This document shows, in pieces, positions 17,758 to 26,741 of a stretch of DNA of 64,000 bases. Source of the DNA: Limnohabitans sp. T6-20 (GTDB taxonomy: Bacteria > Pseudomonadota > Gammaproteobacteria > Burkholderiales > Burkholderiaceae_C). Under the pieces are notes generated by a model. The model saw nothing but the letters and a program-made list of their open reading frames with translations. It did no database searches and was not told the DNA's origin. The stretch lies in contig NZ_NERW01000002.1 of NCBI RefSeq assembly GCF_003063505.1, positions 186,001-250,000 of the forward strand, written 5' to 3'. Numbering within the stretch: the first letter of the stretch is position 1; every line of letters starts with the position of its first letter. The translations under genes were made by a program, and so were the position numbers.

Positions 17758-18113
17758 TTGACGAGTTGTCGTGCATCAGTCGAACAAAAGCGCGTCGACT
17801 GCCACGCCAAGTTTGCCGCGATAGCTCAGGCGCGGCAGCAGCTGACCTTTGAAGTCATTACCACACCGACGGCTTTAGGCAGTGAACGGGCGGTCTTCAG
17901 TGGCCGCTTTGAGCGACAACCGTGTGGAAGTCCATTCAGCAACTCACGGCTGTTCGAGGATTCCGGGTTGATTTACAGGATCTTTTTTACACCGTGTTCG
18001 TTGCGGGTGGATGATCTTGATCTCCGTCTGAGTGGTTGGCACTCTTAGGCGGTCTCCTTTAATGAGCATGACGACCTCTTAGGTCGCCAAGCCCATCCAC
18101 ACCTTCATTTGGG
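17758..18113. other. 356-bp gap with no supportable gene
   Basis: A 96-codon open frame exists but has no ribosome site, no recognisable family and irregular composition. The stretch reads like decayed intergenic DNA at the edge of the accessory patch. Confidence 0.5.
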
Positions 18114-19073
18114 TTACTCGTACGCGTAAACATTGCGGAAATAGCCTTGCCTGCTCCACTTGCCTGGCTGGCCTATAGGATCCCAGCAAGACGTCCTTAT
18201 ACGCCGTCCCTTGAGGGATTTGGCCTTGCTGGTGACCTCGCCAGATGGATCGAAGGTCGAGGTCTTCATGTGGCGAGTAGAGCCATCTGCAAACAGCAGA
18301 ATGGTGCAGCTTGAGCCGCGATACATCTGCTTCTCTCGTACATCCACCAAAGTATCCGGAGATGAAAGAGTCACCTCGCTTCTTTCTCTGGCCGCTTCCG
18401 CCTGCTCAGCCTTGTACCGTTCGACTTCGGCCTCCAGTTCGTCCACGCGACCGGACAATACGCCATTTTGGGACTCAAGGTCGTCGACGATATAGGATGC
18501 TTCTAGCGCCACGTTTTCGGCGTTCTCCGCACGCTTGTAGGCGGCTTCTAGCACTGCCAATGCTTGATCAGCCTTCTCGTTTGCAGCCATGACTTCAGTT
18601 GACATGGCACTCAGCTTCTCAGCACTCAGCTGTCTTGTCAGCTGTTCAATCAGGTCGGCTGACGTACTGACTTTCCCCGCCACATACAAAGGATGCAGTC
18701 CCAACAATGTTTGCGGAGTGATGAATCCGCGCTTGCGCAAGGCAATCATGACCTCGGAGAGACGCATTTCCGTCGACACATCGCCTCGCCATACAGTGAT
18801 CACCACTGGCTCCGCAAAGTCTCGCTTGCTGCCAATGACAAAGTGTCCAACAGTTAATTGACCACCTTCATCCTGAAAACGTGCCTCAATGTGGTGCCGA
18901 TCTGGATACTGGTAGTCGGCATATAGGTAGCGGGCCTGCGTCAAATCTATGAGCGTATCGTGTTCAAAGTGCAGTCCATAACGCAGAGGCAAAGAGTCGC
19001 AATTCGCATGGTCCTGCGCGATAACCAGTACCTGAAAATTATTGAGTGACTTGAGTTGTGACTCCAATACCAT
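18114..19073 (-). CDS. Uncharacterised 319-aa coiled-coil protein, second gene of an accessory operon
   Basis: I do not recognise the family. Residues about 1-130 look globular (mixed alpha/beta, with VVITVWRGDVSTEMRLSEVMIALRKRGFI). About 135-235 is a long charged helical stretch likely to be coiled coil (EKADQALAVLEAAYKRAENAENVALEASYIV and following heptads). The last ~80 residues form a basic C-terminal domain with paired Cys/Trp. No signal or membrane segment is seen. It follows the IS-disrupted gene by 29 bp on the same strand, so the two were probably one operon. Base composition is lower in GC than the flanking core genes. Confidence 0.7.
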   Translation of the reverse strand: MVLESQLKSLNNFQVLVIAQDHANCDSLPLRYGLHFEHDTLIDLTQARYLYADYQYPDRHHIEARFQDEGGQLTVGHFVIGSKRDFAEPVVITVWRGDVSTEMRLSEVMIALRKRGFITPQTLLGLHPLYVAGKVSTSADLIEQLTRQLSAEKLSAMSTEVMAANEKADQALAVLEAAYKRAENAENVALEASYIVDDLESQNGVLSGRVDELEAEVERYKAEQAEAARERSEVTLSSPDTLVDVREKQMYRGSSCTILLFADGSTRHMKTSTFDPSGEVTSKAKSLKGRRIRTSCWDPIGQPGKWSRQGYFRNVYAYE

Positions 19074-19570
19074 GAGGCCTCTCCTTTGCTTGAGGGATTT
19101 TCTTAGTTTGTTTCTTGTGCCATCTGCAAGGCATCACGATGCGCTTCCTTGTAGGTGGATTCAAAATTCGACCAAGCCCATTGAGCAACGTTATCCCGAC
19201 TCTTCTTCTGATTTTCGACCATGGTCAAGATGAAGTCTGAAATATGACTGCAGTAGGCAATGACGGTCGTATTTCTGATTTTTTCCTCCCCCAAATACAA
19301 GTCAGGCATTGGCAGGCCAGCCGGCTTTCTTGTGGAGAAATTGAAGTTCATGATCCAGTCCGTCAAAGCATCAATTTCCGACTCATCCAATCGGACCACA
19401 ACGGCTTGCTTAGAGTCGTCAAGGTAGTAAGCACTCTTCTTTACTCCAAGAACTTCAGAGAGAAAAAACAAGTAATCTGACGCCACATCTACGTAAGCGT
19501 CCGGCCATCCCATCTGGCAATGACGTCTCCAATCTAAGAGCATTGTGTCCACGTAAAAGATCGTGGACAC

Positions 19571-19972
19571 ATGTACACCAACAACCAACTCACCCAGACT
19601 GGCCGCAGCCGTCGCACTTATAGCCCCGAATTCAAGGCCCAACTGGTGGCCGCCTGCCGCATCCCCGGCATGTCGGTCGCCTCCGTGGCCCGAAACCACG
19701 GCATCAATCACAACATCCTGCACCGCTGGTTGCGTGAGCTGTCTGACTGTGGCCAGCCTCGTATGCATTCGGCCGTTGAATTGGCGCCACCTGGCTTCAT
19801 CGAGTTACCCATGCCAGCGTCCTTGCCTGTTCCCTCACCATCCATCACACCCCTCATCACAGAAGGATGCGTTCACCTCGAACTACAACGTGGTGAACTG
19901 TCTCTCAAGCTGTCTTGGCCTGCATCCAGTGCCGCCGAATGCGCAGCGTGGCTTCGTGAGCTTTTGCGTTGA
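19571..19972 (+). CDS. tnpA: IS66 accessory protein TnpA
   Basis: The 133-aa protein carries the helix-turn-helix of IS66 OrfA (RRTYSPEFKAQLVAACRIPGMSVASVARNHGINHNILHRWL). It is required with TnpB for IS66 transposition. It overlaps tnpB by four bases (TTGA at 19969-19972). Confidence 0.93.
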   Translation: MYTNNQLTQTGRSRRTYSPEFKAQLVAACRIPGMSVASVARNHGINHNILHRWLRELSDCGQPRMHSAVELAPPGFIELPMPASLPVPSPSITPLITEGCVHLELQRGELSLKLSWPASSAAECAAWLRELLR

Positions 19973-20304
19973 TTCGCATCGACGCAGTCTGGATGTCCAC
20001 CGAGCCGCTGGACATGCGTGCCGGTGCCGACACCGCCTTGGCCCGCGTGGTGCAAGTCTTTGGGTCAGCCCACCCGCATCACGCCTATTTGTTTGCCAAT
20101 GCCCGCGCCAACCGGATGAAGGTGCTGGTGCATGACGGCGTTGGCGTGTGGCTGGCCGCCCGCAGGTTGAACACGGGCAAGTTTGTCTGGGGCGATGCCC
20201 GGCTGTCGCCCCGACTGCCGATGAACGCCGCCCAGCTGAGCGCTTTGGTGCTGGGCTTGCCTTGGCAGCGCATGGGCGATGCGGGCGTGATCACGGTGCT
20301 GTGA
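19969..20304 (+). CDS. tnpB: IS66 accessory protein TnpB
   Basis: The 111-aa product matches the IS66 Orf2 family (MSTEPLDMRAGADTALARVV, then RANRMKVLVHDGVGVWLAARRLNTGKFVW). It starts with TTG overlapping the tnpA stop, an arrangement common in IS66. Its exact biochemical role is not settled. Confidence 0.92.
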   Translation: MIRIDAVWMSTEPLDMRAGADTALARVVQVFGSAHPHHAYLFANARANRMKVLVHDGVGVWLAARRLNTGKFVWGDARLSPRLPMNAAQLSALVLGLPWQRMGDAGVITVL

Positions 20305-20373
20305 GTGTGGGTGATGCGCTAGCTGCAATTCAATTGGGGCATCTGCCAATAGGCTGACGGCGTTGCTTCGGTG

Positions 20374-21930
20374 ATGATTACGGCCATGAGTGAAGTCGTT
20401 GATCTGCAAGCCATGGACGAAGGGCAAGTGCGCCAGATGTTGGCCAGCATGCTCACGCAGATCAGCGCCCGAGACGCCACCATCCGTTTCAAGCAAGCCC
20501 TGATCGACAAACTCACGCACGAGAACGCGGTTCTCAAACGCCTTAAGTTTGGCCTCAAGAGCGAGAAGATGAACGCCGAGCAGCGCAGCTTGCTCGACGA
20601 AACCCTGGACGCAGACTTGGCTGCTGTGTCCGACGAGATCGCACTGGCTGTGCCCGAATCAGCCGCGGCCAAAGACAAACAAACGCCCAAGCGCCAGCCC
20701 TTGCCCGCCGAGCTGCCCCGCCAGACCTTTGCCCACGAGCCCGAGTCCACCGTGTGCACGGCTCCCGGCTGTGGCGCCCAGATGAAGCGCATGGGTGAGG
20801 ACGTGTCTGAGAAGCTGGACTACGTGCCAGGCGTCTTCAGCGTGCACCGCCATGTGCGTGGCAAATGGGCTTGTGCCTGCTGCCAAACCTTGGTGCAGGC
20901 GCCGGTGGAGCCTCACGTCATCGACAAAGGCATCCCCACACCGGGACTGCTCGCCCAGGTGCTGGTGAACAAGTTTGCCGACCACTTGCCGCTGTACCGC
21001 CAGGAAGCCATCTTTGGCCGCGCTGGTGTGGCGATCCCCAGATCAACGTTAGCCCAATGGGTGGGCAGCTGCGGGGTTGAGCTGCAACCGCTGGTGGACG
21101 CTTTGAAGCGAGACATTCTGAGCCGCAGCGTGATCCACGCCGACGAAACCCCGGTACAGATGCTCAAGCCGGGGCACGGCAAAACACACAGAGCGTATTT
21201 GTGGGCCTATGCGGCAGGAGCGCATGAAGACATCAAGGCTGTGGTGTACGACTTCTGCGAAAGCCGAGCGGGGGCAAACGCCAAAGCGTTCTTGGATGAA
21301 TGGCGAGGCTCGCTGGTGGTCGATGACTTCAGTGGCTACAAACAACTCATGGGCGATTCGTCGGATCAGATCACCGAGGTCGGCTGTTGGGCGCACGCTC
21401 GGCGCAAGTTCCACGATTTGCAGTTGGCCAACCAAAGCCAGATTGCCGAACAAGCGGTCAGGCAAATGGCGCAGATCTATGCGGTCGAGCGCGAGGTCAA
21501 AGAACTCAGCGCCGAAGAACGCTTGGCGATACGGCAAGACAAAAGCCAGCCGCTGGTGCAGACCTTGTACGAGTGGCTGGTGCTCAATCGGCAAAAGGTA
21601 CCCGAAGGCTCGGCCACGGCCAAAGCCATTGACTACAGCCTTCGGCGCTGGAGGGCTTTGACACGGTTCTTAGAAGACGGCCAAGTGCCAGTGGACAACA
21701 ACTGGATCGAGAACCAAATCAGGCCAATTGCGATTGGCAGGAACAACTGGTTGTTTGCGGGCTCGCTGCGCGGCGGACAAAGAGCGGCGGCGGCCATGAG
21801 TCTGATTCAGTCGGCCAAACTGAATGGTCACGACCCGCATGAGTACTTGAAAGATGTGCTGACGAGGTTGCCGACGCACATGAACAGCCGGATTGAAGAG
21901 CTGCTGCCGCACCGCTGGAGTCCGGTTTAG
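20374..21930 (+). CDS. tnpC: IS66 transposase TnpC (DDE type)
   Basis: About 518 aa with the N-terminal helical region, a zinc-finger-like segment (CTAPGCGAQMKR ... CACCQTL), and the DDE catalytic core: HADETPVQML, VDDFSGYK with WAHARRKF, and the C-terminal DNNWIENQIRPIAIGRNNWLFAGS. It appears full length, so the element is potentially active. Starts at GTG 20371, ATG 20374 or ATG 20386 are all possible; the first ATG is given. Confidence 0.94.
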   Translation: MITAMSEVVDLQAMDEGQVRQMLASMLTQISARDATIRFKQALIDKLTHENAVLKRLKFGLKSEKMNAEQRSLLDETLDADLAAVSDEIALAVPESAAAKDKQTPKRQPLPAELPRQTFAHEPESTVCTAPGCGAQMKRMGEDVSEKLDYVPGVFSVHRHVRGKWACACCQTLVQAPVEPHVIDKGIPTPGLLAQVLVNKFADHLPLYRQEAIFGRAGVAIPRSTLAQWVGSCGVELQPLVDALKRDILSRSVIHADETPVQMLKPGHGKTHRAYLWAYAAGAHEDIKAVVYDFCESRAGANAKAFLDEWRGSLVVDDFSGYKQLMGDSSDQITEVGCWAHARRKFHDLQLANQSQIAEQAVRQMAQIYAVEREVKELSAEERLAIRQDKSQPLVQTLYEWLVLNRQKVPEGSATAKAIDYSLRRWRALTRFLEDGQVPVDNNWIENQIRPIAIGRNNWLFAGSLRGGQRAAAAMSLIQSAKLNGHDPHEYLKDVLTRLPTHMNSRIEELLPHRWSPV

Positions 21931-22266
21931 TGTCTACGTGTCCACGATCTTTAGGTGGACACGTATCTGCTAAGCGAGCGTGTTTATCGGAAATCTAGAT
22001 GGGATGGCCGGACGCTTACACATCTACAGGTACATTGAAGGCGTCATTTTCTGTGTCGTATTGATGGATGGTCATGATGTAGTCAGACCATAGGGTGCAC
22101 CAAATTACATTAAAACTATCCACTTTATTCCTCGTTGCATTTGGGAGGGGTGACCTCAAATCAGGCTATTGGAATTTATAAGTATGACATCACAATAGAC
22201 CGGTTGCAGGCAACGAGATCAGCCAGTAGATGAACCTCTTCCGCTGCAAACCCGACCCTTGCGTGA

Positions 22267-22656
22267 TCAACGCACCCACAACATCGCCACAGTTTTGAGC
22301 CCTAGCACAGTGAGCGCCAGCGAGCCGAACAGGTGAACACAGGCGGTACCTGCCGCAAAAGCGTAGCGGCCTTGCTGAAGCATGGCGACCACTTCGGCCG
22401 AGAAGCTGGAGAAGGTGGTCAGTGCACCTAAAAAGCCGGTGACCAGTGCCAGTCGCCAAACCGGGTCCAACTCAGGCAGTTGCTGGAACACGCCCACGCA
22501 CACGCCCACCAAATAACCGCCGATCAGGTTGGCGGCCAGCGTGCCCCAGGGCATGAGCCCAGCGCTGGCGCTGCCTGGGTTGAGCCACAAGCCCAGTTGC
22601 CAGCGTGACAAGGCCCCCACGCAAGCGCCAAGGCAAATCGCGATCACCGTGAGCAT
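22267..22656 (-). CDS. crcB: Fluoride ion channel/exporter
   Basis: This 129-aa protein has four membrane segments and the CrcB signatures GALSRWQLG, GTLAANLIGGYLVG and GFLGALTTFSSFSAE. Homologues (Fluc) form dual-topology dimers that export fluoride. No fluoride riboswitch is seen in the 49 bp between it and rdgC. The gene probably shares a transcript with rdgC. Confidence 0.93.
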   Translation of the reverse strand: MLTVIAICLGACVGALSRWQLGLWLNPGSASAGLMPWGTLAANLIGGYLVGVCVGVFQQLPELDPVWRLALVTGFLGALTTFSSFSAEVVAMLQQGRYAFAAGTACVHLFGSLALTVLGLKTVAMLWVR

Positions 22657-22705
22657 GGGTCGGGTCCTTTCGGTTGAGGATTAACGGGGATGGAAACCGC
22701 GGCTT

Positions 22706-23722
22706 TTAAAACGGCGGGTCTTCGTCGTCTGCCGCAGCTGCGCCTGCCGCGATGGTCGAGTTCACCACGGTGCGAGTCGGGTTGGGAATGGCTGTGTCCG
22801 CCGCAGCCGCGCCCAACTCCATCTCGCCGCCCAAGGCTTCGATCAGGCTGTCGATCAGCGGCCCCAGCAAGCCGGTGGACAGCGCCACATCGGCGTCAAA
22901 CCGGTCTTCATTCTTGTCTGTGCCCGATTCGTCCATGACGCCGTCGAGGTATTGCACTTTTTTCAGTTGCAGCGTCTCGGTCAGCACAAAGGCCACACGG
23001 CCGTCCCAGCTGAGCGCCAGTTGGGTGGGCAGCTTGCCTTCCAGCACATGCTTGCGCACGTCGTCGTTGGCCAGGTGGTGGCGGGTAAAGCGCACGCTGG
23101 CCGCGTCTTCGCCTGTGGACTTGAGCACGGTTTCGCGCTCGACCGTCAAATCAGACGGCCATTCGTCGGGCGTAGGGGCCAAAAGCCACTGCGTCATGGC
23201 CGCTTGCGGCGAGGTCACGGTCTGGATCAGCGAGACCGACAAGCCACCCATCACGTTCATGAGCGCGGACATGACTTCGTCGGCCTTGCCTTGGCTGCCT
23301 GCATTCAGCACCAAGCGGCGGTTTTCCAAGTCCATCCACACCAGCACGGTGGATTGACGCGCAAACGCCTGGGGCAGCAGCGACAGCAGCACGTCGTCCA
23401 TCAGGTCGCGTTTTTCTTTTTTGCCGGGCTTTCGGCCCGTGGCCGCTTCGATTTCGGCGATGCGCTCATCGGCCTTGCGTCGCACCACGTTGCCGGGCAC
23501 CGCCTTGGACTCGATCATGAGTTTCATGATCCACTGCCCGGCCACCGACTCGACCAGCGGCCCATGGGCCTCGCCGCGTGGCGGCACCCAGCCGATCGAC
23601 TTTTCTTGGCTGGCGCCACATTCCACAAATTGCACTGGCTCCAGCGCCGCCTGCACATCGGCCAGCGTGGGGGCAAAGCCCTCGCCGATGCGGTAAACCA
23701 TCACATTTTTAAACACAAACAA
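22706..23722 (-). CDS. rdgC: Recombination-associated protein RdgC
   Basis: RdgC is a ring-shaped DNA-binding protein that modulates RecA. The N-terminal MFVFKNVMVYRI and the core EFVECGASQEKSIGWVPPRG-like region (FVECGASQEKSIGWVPP) are typical. At 338 aa it exceeds the usual ~300; the excess is an Ala-rich linker ending in DDEDPPF. That acidic, phenylalanine-terminated tail resembles the C-terminal tip of single-stranded DNA-binding protein, which recruits repair enzymes. The function of the tail is inference. Confidence 0.92.
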   Translation of the reverse strand: MFVFKNVMVYRIGEGFAPTLADVQAALEPVQFVECGASQEKSIGWVPPRGEAHGPLVESVAGQWIMKLMIESKAVPGNVVRRKADERIAEIEAATGRKPGKKEKRDLMDDVLLSLLPQAFARQSTVLVWMDLENRRLVLNAGSQGKADEVMSALMNVMGGLSVSLIQTVTSPQAAMTQWLLAPTPDEWPSDLTVERETVLKSTGEDAASVRFTRHHLANDDVRKHVLEGKLPTQLALSWDGRVAFVLTETLQLKKVQYLDGVMDESGTDKNEDRFDADVALSTGLLGPLIDSLIEALGGEMELGAAAADTAIPNPTRTVVNSTIAAGAAAADDEDPPF

Positions 23723-23741
23723 TCCTTACTGCCCAAATGAA

Positions 23742-23766
23742 CAACCCGTCCTTTGGGGACGGGTTG
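23742..23766 (-). terminator. Candidate terminator hairpin after the second TRAP operon
   Basis: A 10-bp perfect stem (CAACCCGTCC 23742-23751 / GGACGGGTTG 23757-23766) with a five-base loop lies between the end of the TRAP operon and rdgC. The U-run on the minus strand is weak, so it may only partly stop transcription into rdgC. Confidence 0.55.
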
Positions 23767-23795
23767 AATCATAGGGGATGAATCGATGGCAACCG

Positions 23796-25097
23796 TCAGA
23801 GTTTCATCTGGGTGGGGAGCCAGGTCACGATGCCAGGTACAAAATAAATCAGCAACACCGCGCCGACCATCAGGAAGAACATGGGCATGGAGACGCGGGC
23901 GATGTAGGGCAGCTGTTTGCCCGTCATGCCTTGCAGCACAAACAGGTTAAAGCCCACCGGCGGCGTGATCTGCGCCATTTCGACGACAAACACAATGAAG
24001 ATGCCAAACCAGATCGGGTCAATGCCTGCTTTTTGCACGGTGGGCATGAGCACGCCCATGGTCAGCACCACCATCGATATGCCGTCGAGGAAACACCCCA
24101 GCACGATGAAAAACACCATCAAGGCCATGATCAAGGCCAGTGGGCTGAGCCCCAAGCCACCGATCCACTCTGCCAAATGGCGCGGCAGGCCGATGTAGCC
24201 CATGGACAAGGTCAAAAACGCAGCGCCAGCCAAGATCAGCGCGATCATGCAGTAAAGACGGGTGGCACCCATCAAAGCGTCTTTGAACACGGCCCAGCTC
24301 ATGGAACCCTGTAGGGTGGACAGCACCAAGGAGCCGACCACCCCCACAGCCGCCGCCTCGGTGGCGGTTGCAAACCCGGTGTAAATCGAACCCAAAACGG
24401 CAGCAATCAGCAAAATCACGGGGATCAAACTGCTCGACGCTTGCAGCTTCTGCATGAAGCTCATGGGGGCGTCACGCGGTGGAATCTGGTCTGGATGGCG
24501 CAATGACCAGACAACGATATAGCCTGAAAACAACCCGGCCAGCAACAAGCCTGGCAAAACCCCGGCAATGAAAAGCTGGGCAATCGACACATCGGCCGCC
24601 ACGCCATACACGATCATGATGATGGACGGTGGAATCAACAGGCCCAGGGTGCCCGAACCGGACAGTGTGCCGATGACCATGTCGTCCGGGTAGCCGCGTT
24701 TTTGCAACTCAGGCAAGGTCATCTTGCCAATCGTGGCGCAGGTGGCTGCACTGGAGCCCGACACGGCGGCAAAGATCGCGCAGCCCACCACGTTGGTGTG
24801 CAGCAAACGACCAGGCAAGGCCTGCATCCAGGGTGCCAGCCCCTTGAACATGTCCTGGCTCAGGCGTGTGCGAAACAAAATTTCGCCCATCCAGATGAAC
24901 AAGGGCAAGGCCGTCAGTGTCCAGCTCGAAGATGACCCCCAAACGGTCACGGCCATGGCATCACCCGCTGGCCGTGCTGAGAACATTTGCATGCCGATCC
25001 AAGCCACCCCTGAAAGCGTGAGGCCAATCCACACACCGCTGCCCAAAATCAAAAAGAGGGTCAGGACCAGCAATCCTGTGATCATCAAATCATTCAT
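23796..25097 (-). CDS. TRAP transporter large permease subunit (DctM family)
   Basis: The 433-aa protein has the standard length and the DctM signatures FAAVSGSSAATCATIGKMTLPEL, LGLLIPPSIIMIVYG and ATATEAAAVGVVGSL. It forms the sodium-coupled path for the binding protein encoded upstream in the same operon. It is separated from the small permease by 6 bp. The neighbouring 5-oxoprolinase gene suggests a cyclic amide or acid as substrate, which is inference. Confidence 0.94.
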   Translation of the reverse strand: MNDLMITGLLVLTLFLILGSGVWIGLTLSGVAWIGMQMFSARPAGDAMAVTVWGSSSSWTLTALPLFIWMGEILFRTRLSQDMFKGLAPWMQALPGRLLHTNVVGCAIFAAVSGSSAATCATIGKMTLPELQKRGYPDDMVIGTLSGSGTLGLLIPPSIIMIVYGVAADVSIAQLFIAGVLPGLLLAGLFSGYIVVWSLRHPDQIPPRDAPMSFMQKLQASSSLIPVILLIAAVLGSIYTGFATATEAAAVGVVGSLVLSTLQGSMSWAVFKDALMGATRLYCMIALILAGAAFLTLSMGYIGLPRHLAEWIGGLGLSPLALIMALMVFFIVLGCFLDGISMVVLTMGVLMPTVQKAGIDPIWFGIFIVFVVEMAQITPPVGFNLFVLQGMTGKQLPYIARVSMPMFFLMVGAVLLIYFVPGIVTWLPTQMKL

Positions 25098-25103
25098 GGC
25101 AGG

Positions 25104-25613
25104 TCATTCGTTGCGCAGCATTTCGCCACTTTCGGGGGTTACACGCTGGCCGAGAATTTCCAGCACCAGTTCATCGATAAAAGCGAGTGCAAAAATGGCC
25201 GTGCCCAAGGCCATGGCCAATTGCGGAATCCACAAAGGCGTGGCGTCGTTACCGGTAGAGATGTCGTGAAATTCGATGGATTGCCACACCAGGCGGCAAC
25301 TGTAAAAGGCGAACAACAGGGCCAGCAAGCTGGCCACACCCAGGCTCCACAATTCCAGCGCCCGACGCCCAGCGCCCCGCAAGGCACTCAGGAGCAGGGT
25401 CACACGAATGTGTTCACCCCGCTTGAGCGTATGGGCCAGCGCCAGAAAACTGGCACCTGCCATCAGATAGCCTGCATAGGCATCGGTGCCGTTGACGTGA
25501 AAGTGCAGTTGTCGGCTCACGATGGACAGCAACACCATGGCCAACATGCCCACCATGAACAGTGCTGCCAACGCGGCAGCACTGTCGTAAATGCCATTGA
25601 GTAGCTTGCGCAT
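25104..25613 (-). CDS. TRAP transporter small permease subunit (DctQ family)
   Basis: A 169-aa protein with four hydrophobic segments and the DctQ motif SRQLHFHVNGTDAYAGYLMAGASFLALAHTLKRGEHIRV. The ATG at 25613 lies 4 bp beyond the binding-protein stop; an earlier in-frame start would overlap that gene by about 60 bp. It is the middle gene of the binding-protein, small permease, large permease operon. Confidence 0.9.
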   Translation of the reverse strand: MRKLLNGIYDSAAALAALFMVGMLAMVLLSIVSRQLHFHVNGTDAYAGYLMAGASFLALAHTLKRGEHIRVTLLLSALRGAGRRALELWSLGVASLLALLFAFYSCRLVWQSIEFHDISTGNDATPLWIPQLAMALGTAIFALAFIDELVLEILGQRVTPESGEMLRNE

Positions 25614-25617
25614 GGTG

Positions 25618-26595
25618 TCAACGTTTTTGGTAGGCATCAACAATGGTTTTGCCTTCAGATCCGGATTTTTCAAGCCATTCCTTGAGCATCACATCTCCTA
25701 CCTTTTTCATGTCGGTTTTCAGTTGTGGTGAAGGCGGGGTGACGGTCATGCCATTGGCTTTGAGCGTTTCCAGTGTGGAGGTGTTCACCTTGCGAGACTC
25801 AGTCCACCCGCGGGTTTCGGCTTCAGCGGCGGCTTTGAGCAAGGCGTCCTGTGTGGGCTTGTCCAGCGCGTCAAAGGCTTTTTTGTTGGCGATCACCGCA
25901 TTTTTGGGCAGCCAGGCTTGCACGTCGTAGTAGTACTTGAGGTGTTCATAGAGCTTGCTGTCTACACCGGTGGCACCCGAAGTCATCGTGGACTCGACCA
26001 CGCCAGTGGCCAGGGCTTGTGAGAACTCAGCGGCTTGTACTGTGACAGGTTGCGCACCCACCAATTCAGCGATGCGGGAAGTGGATGGGCTGTAGGCACG
26101 CCATTTGATGCCCTTGAGATCGGCCGCGCTGTTGATGGGTTTTTTGCTGTAGATGCCTTGGGGTGGCCAAGCCACCGAGTACAGCAGCATCATGCCTTGC
26201 TCGGCCAGTTTTTTCTCCAGCACAGGTTTTTGTGCTTTGTAAAGCTTCATTGATTCATCAAAGCTGTCGGCCAAGAAAGGCAGACCGTCGGTGCCAAACG
26301 GCTGCCACTCATTTTGGAAGGCAGTCAGCAAAATTTCACCCGCCTGGGCTTGGCCGCCTTGAACCGCGCGTTTGATCTCTGGGGCCTTGAAAAGCGAGGC
26401 ATTGGCGTGCACCGTGATCTTGAGTTTGCCCGCTGTGGCTTTGTCCACGTCGGCCGCGAACTGGGTCAGGTTGACCGAGTGGAAGTTGGTTGCGGGGTAG
26501 GCGGCAGGCAAGTCCCATTTGGTTTGGGCCGAGACGAAACCGGAGACGGTGAGCATGCCAGCCAACAGGCTGAGGTGGAGAAAGCGACGTTGCAT
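25618..26595 (-). CDS. TRAP transporter substrate-binding protein (DctP family)
   Basis: A 325-aa precursor with a Sec signal peptide (MQRRFLHLSLLAGMLTVSGFVSAQ) and the family features FKAPEIKRAVQGGQAQAGEILLTAF, LKGIKWRAYSPSTSRIAELVGAQPVTVQ and the helix EFSQALATGVVEST. The ATG at 26595 with an AGGAG site two codons upstream is chosen; the frame extends 72 codons further but that part is the regulatory gap. It is the first gene of the operon and is divergent from a MarR-like regulator. Confidence 0.93.
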   Translation of the reverse strand: MQRRFLHLSLLAGMLTVSGFVSAQTKWDLPAAYPATNFHSVNLTQFAADVDKATAGKLKITVHANASLFKAPEIKRAVQGGQAQAGEILLTAFQNEWQPFGTDGLPFLADSFDESMKLYKAQKPVLEKKLAEQGMMLLYSVAWPPQGIYSKKPINSAADLKGIKWRAYSPSTSRIAELVGAQPVTVQAAEFSQALATGVVESTMTSGATGVDSKLYEHLKYYYDVQAWLPKNAVIANKKAFDALDKPTQDALLKAAAEAETRGWTESRKVNTSTLETLKANGMTVTPPSPQLKTDMKKVGDVMLKEWLEKSGSEGKTIVDAYQKR

Positions 26596-26741
26596 GAGAA
26601 CTCCTGAAAAGATATGGAACAGACGGTCAACTGAACTGAGCAAGAGCTGTACCCGCTTTGTGCGCGAATCTGGTGCATCTGGCTGCACCTTCACTGTAGG
26701 CAAGTTGACGAGGTCTTGGGATCGGTGATTTCCCTTAATGT

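Larger units (their letters stand above)
19493..22019 (+). mobile_element. Complete IS66-family insertion sequence
   Basis: The element is 2,527 bp. Its ends are 23-bp perfect terminal inverted repeats (19493-19515 and 21997-22019) beginning GTAAGCGTCCGG, the GTAA end typical of IS66. It is flanked by an 8-bp direct repeat ACATCTAC (19485-19492 and 22020-22027), the duplication size expected for the family. It contains tnpA, tnpB and tnpC in the usual order. A second, subterminal inverted repeat (GTGTCCAC...GTGGACAC at about 19545-19572 and 21936-21962) lies inside each end and may bind transposase. Confidence 0.96.
19103..22123 (-). pseudogene. Uncharacterised 161-aa gene split by IS66 insertion
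   Basis: Removing the insertion and one copy of its 8-bp target duplication joins 22123-22028 to 19492-19103 in a single uninterrupted frame of 162 codons. It begins at GTG 22123 (MDSFNVIWCTLW...) with GAGGA seven bases upstream and ends in ALQMAQETN. The product is acidic to neutral, has no signal peptide, and matches no family I know. The intact frame implies a recent insertion. The open frame that appears to extend into the IS at 19493-19768 is an artefact of the junction. The downstream 319-aa gene may have lost expression. Confidence 0.88.

Noticed and set aside
17758-18048. 96-aa open frame after vapC
   Set aside because: No ribosome site, no family pattern and composition typical of non-coding decay.
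19103-19768. 221-aa open frame on the minus strand
   Set aside because: It runs from the disrupted gene into antisense IS66 sequence across the insertion junction, so its N-terminal part is an artefact.
19545-21962. Inverted repeats beginning GTGTCCAC as the ends of the IS66 element
   Set aside because: The true ends are the outer 23-bp GTAA repeats with an 8-bp target duplication at 19493 and 22019; the GTGTCCAC repeats are subterminal.
22657-22705. Fluoride riboswitch before crcB
   Set aside because: Only 49 bp separate crcB from rdgC, and the conserved pseudoknot segments are not present on the minus strand.
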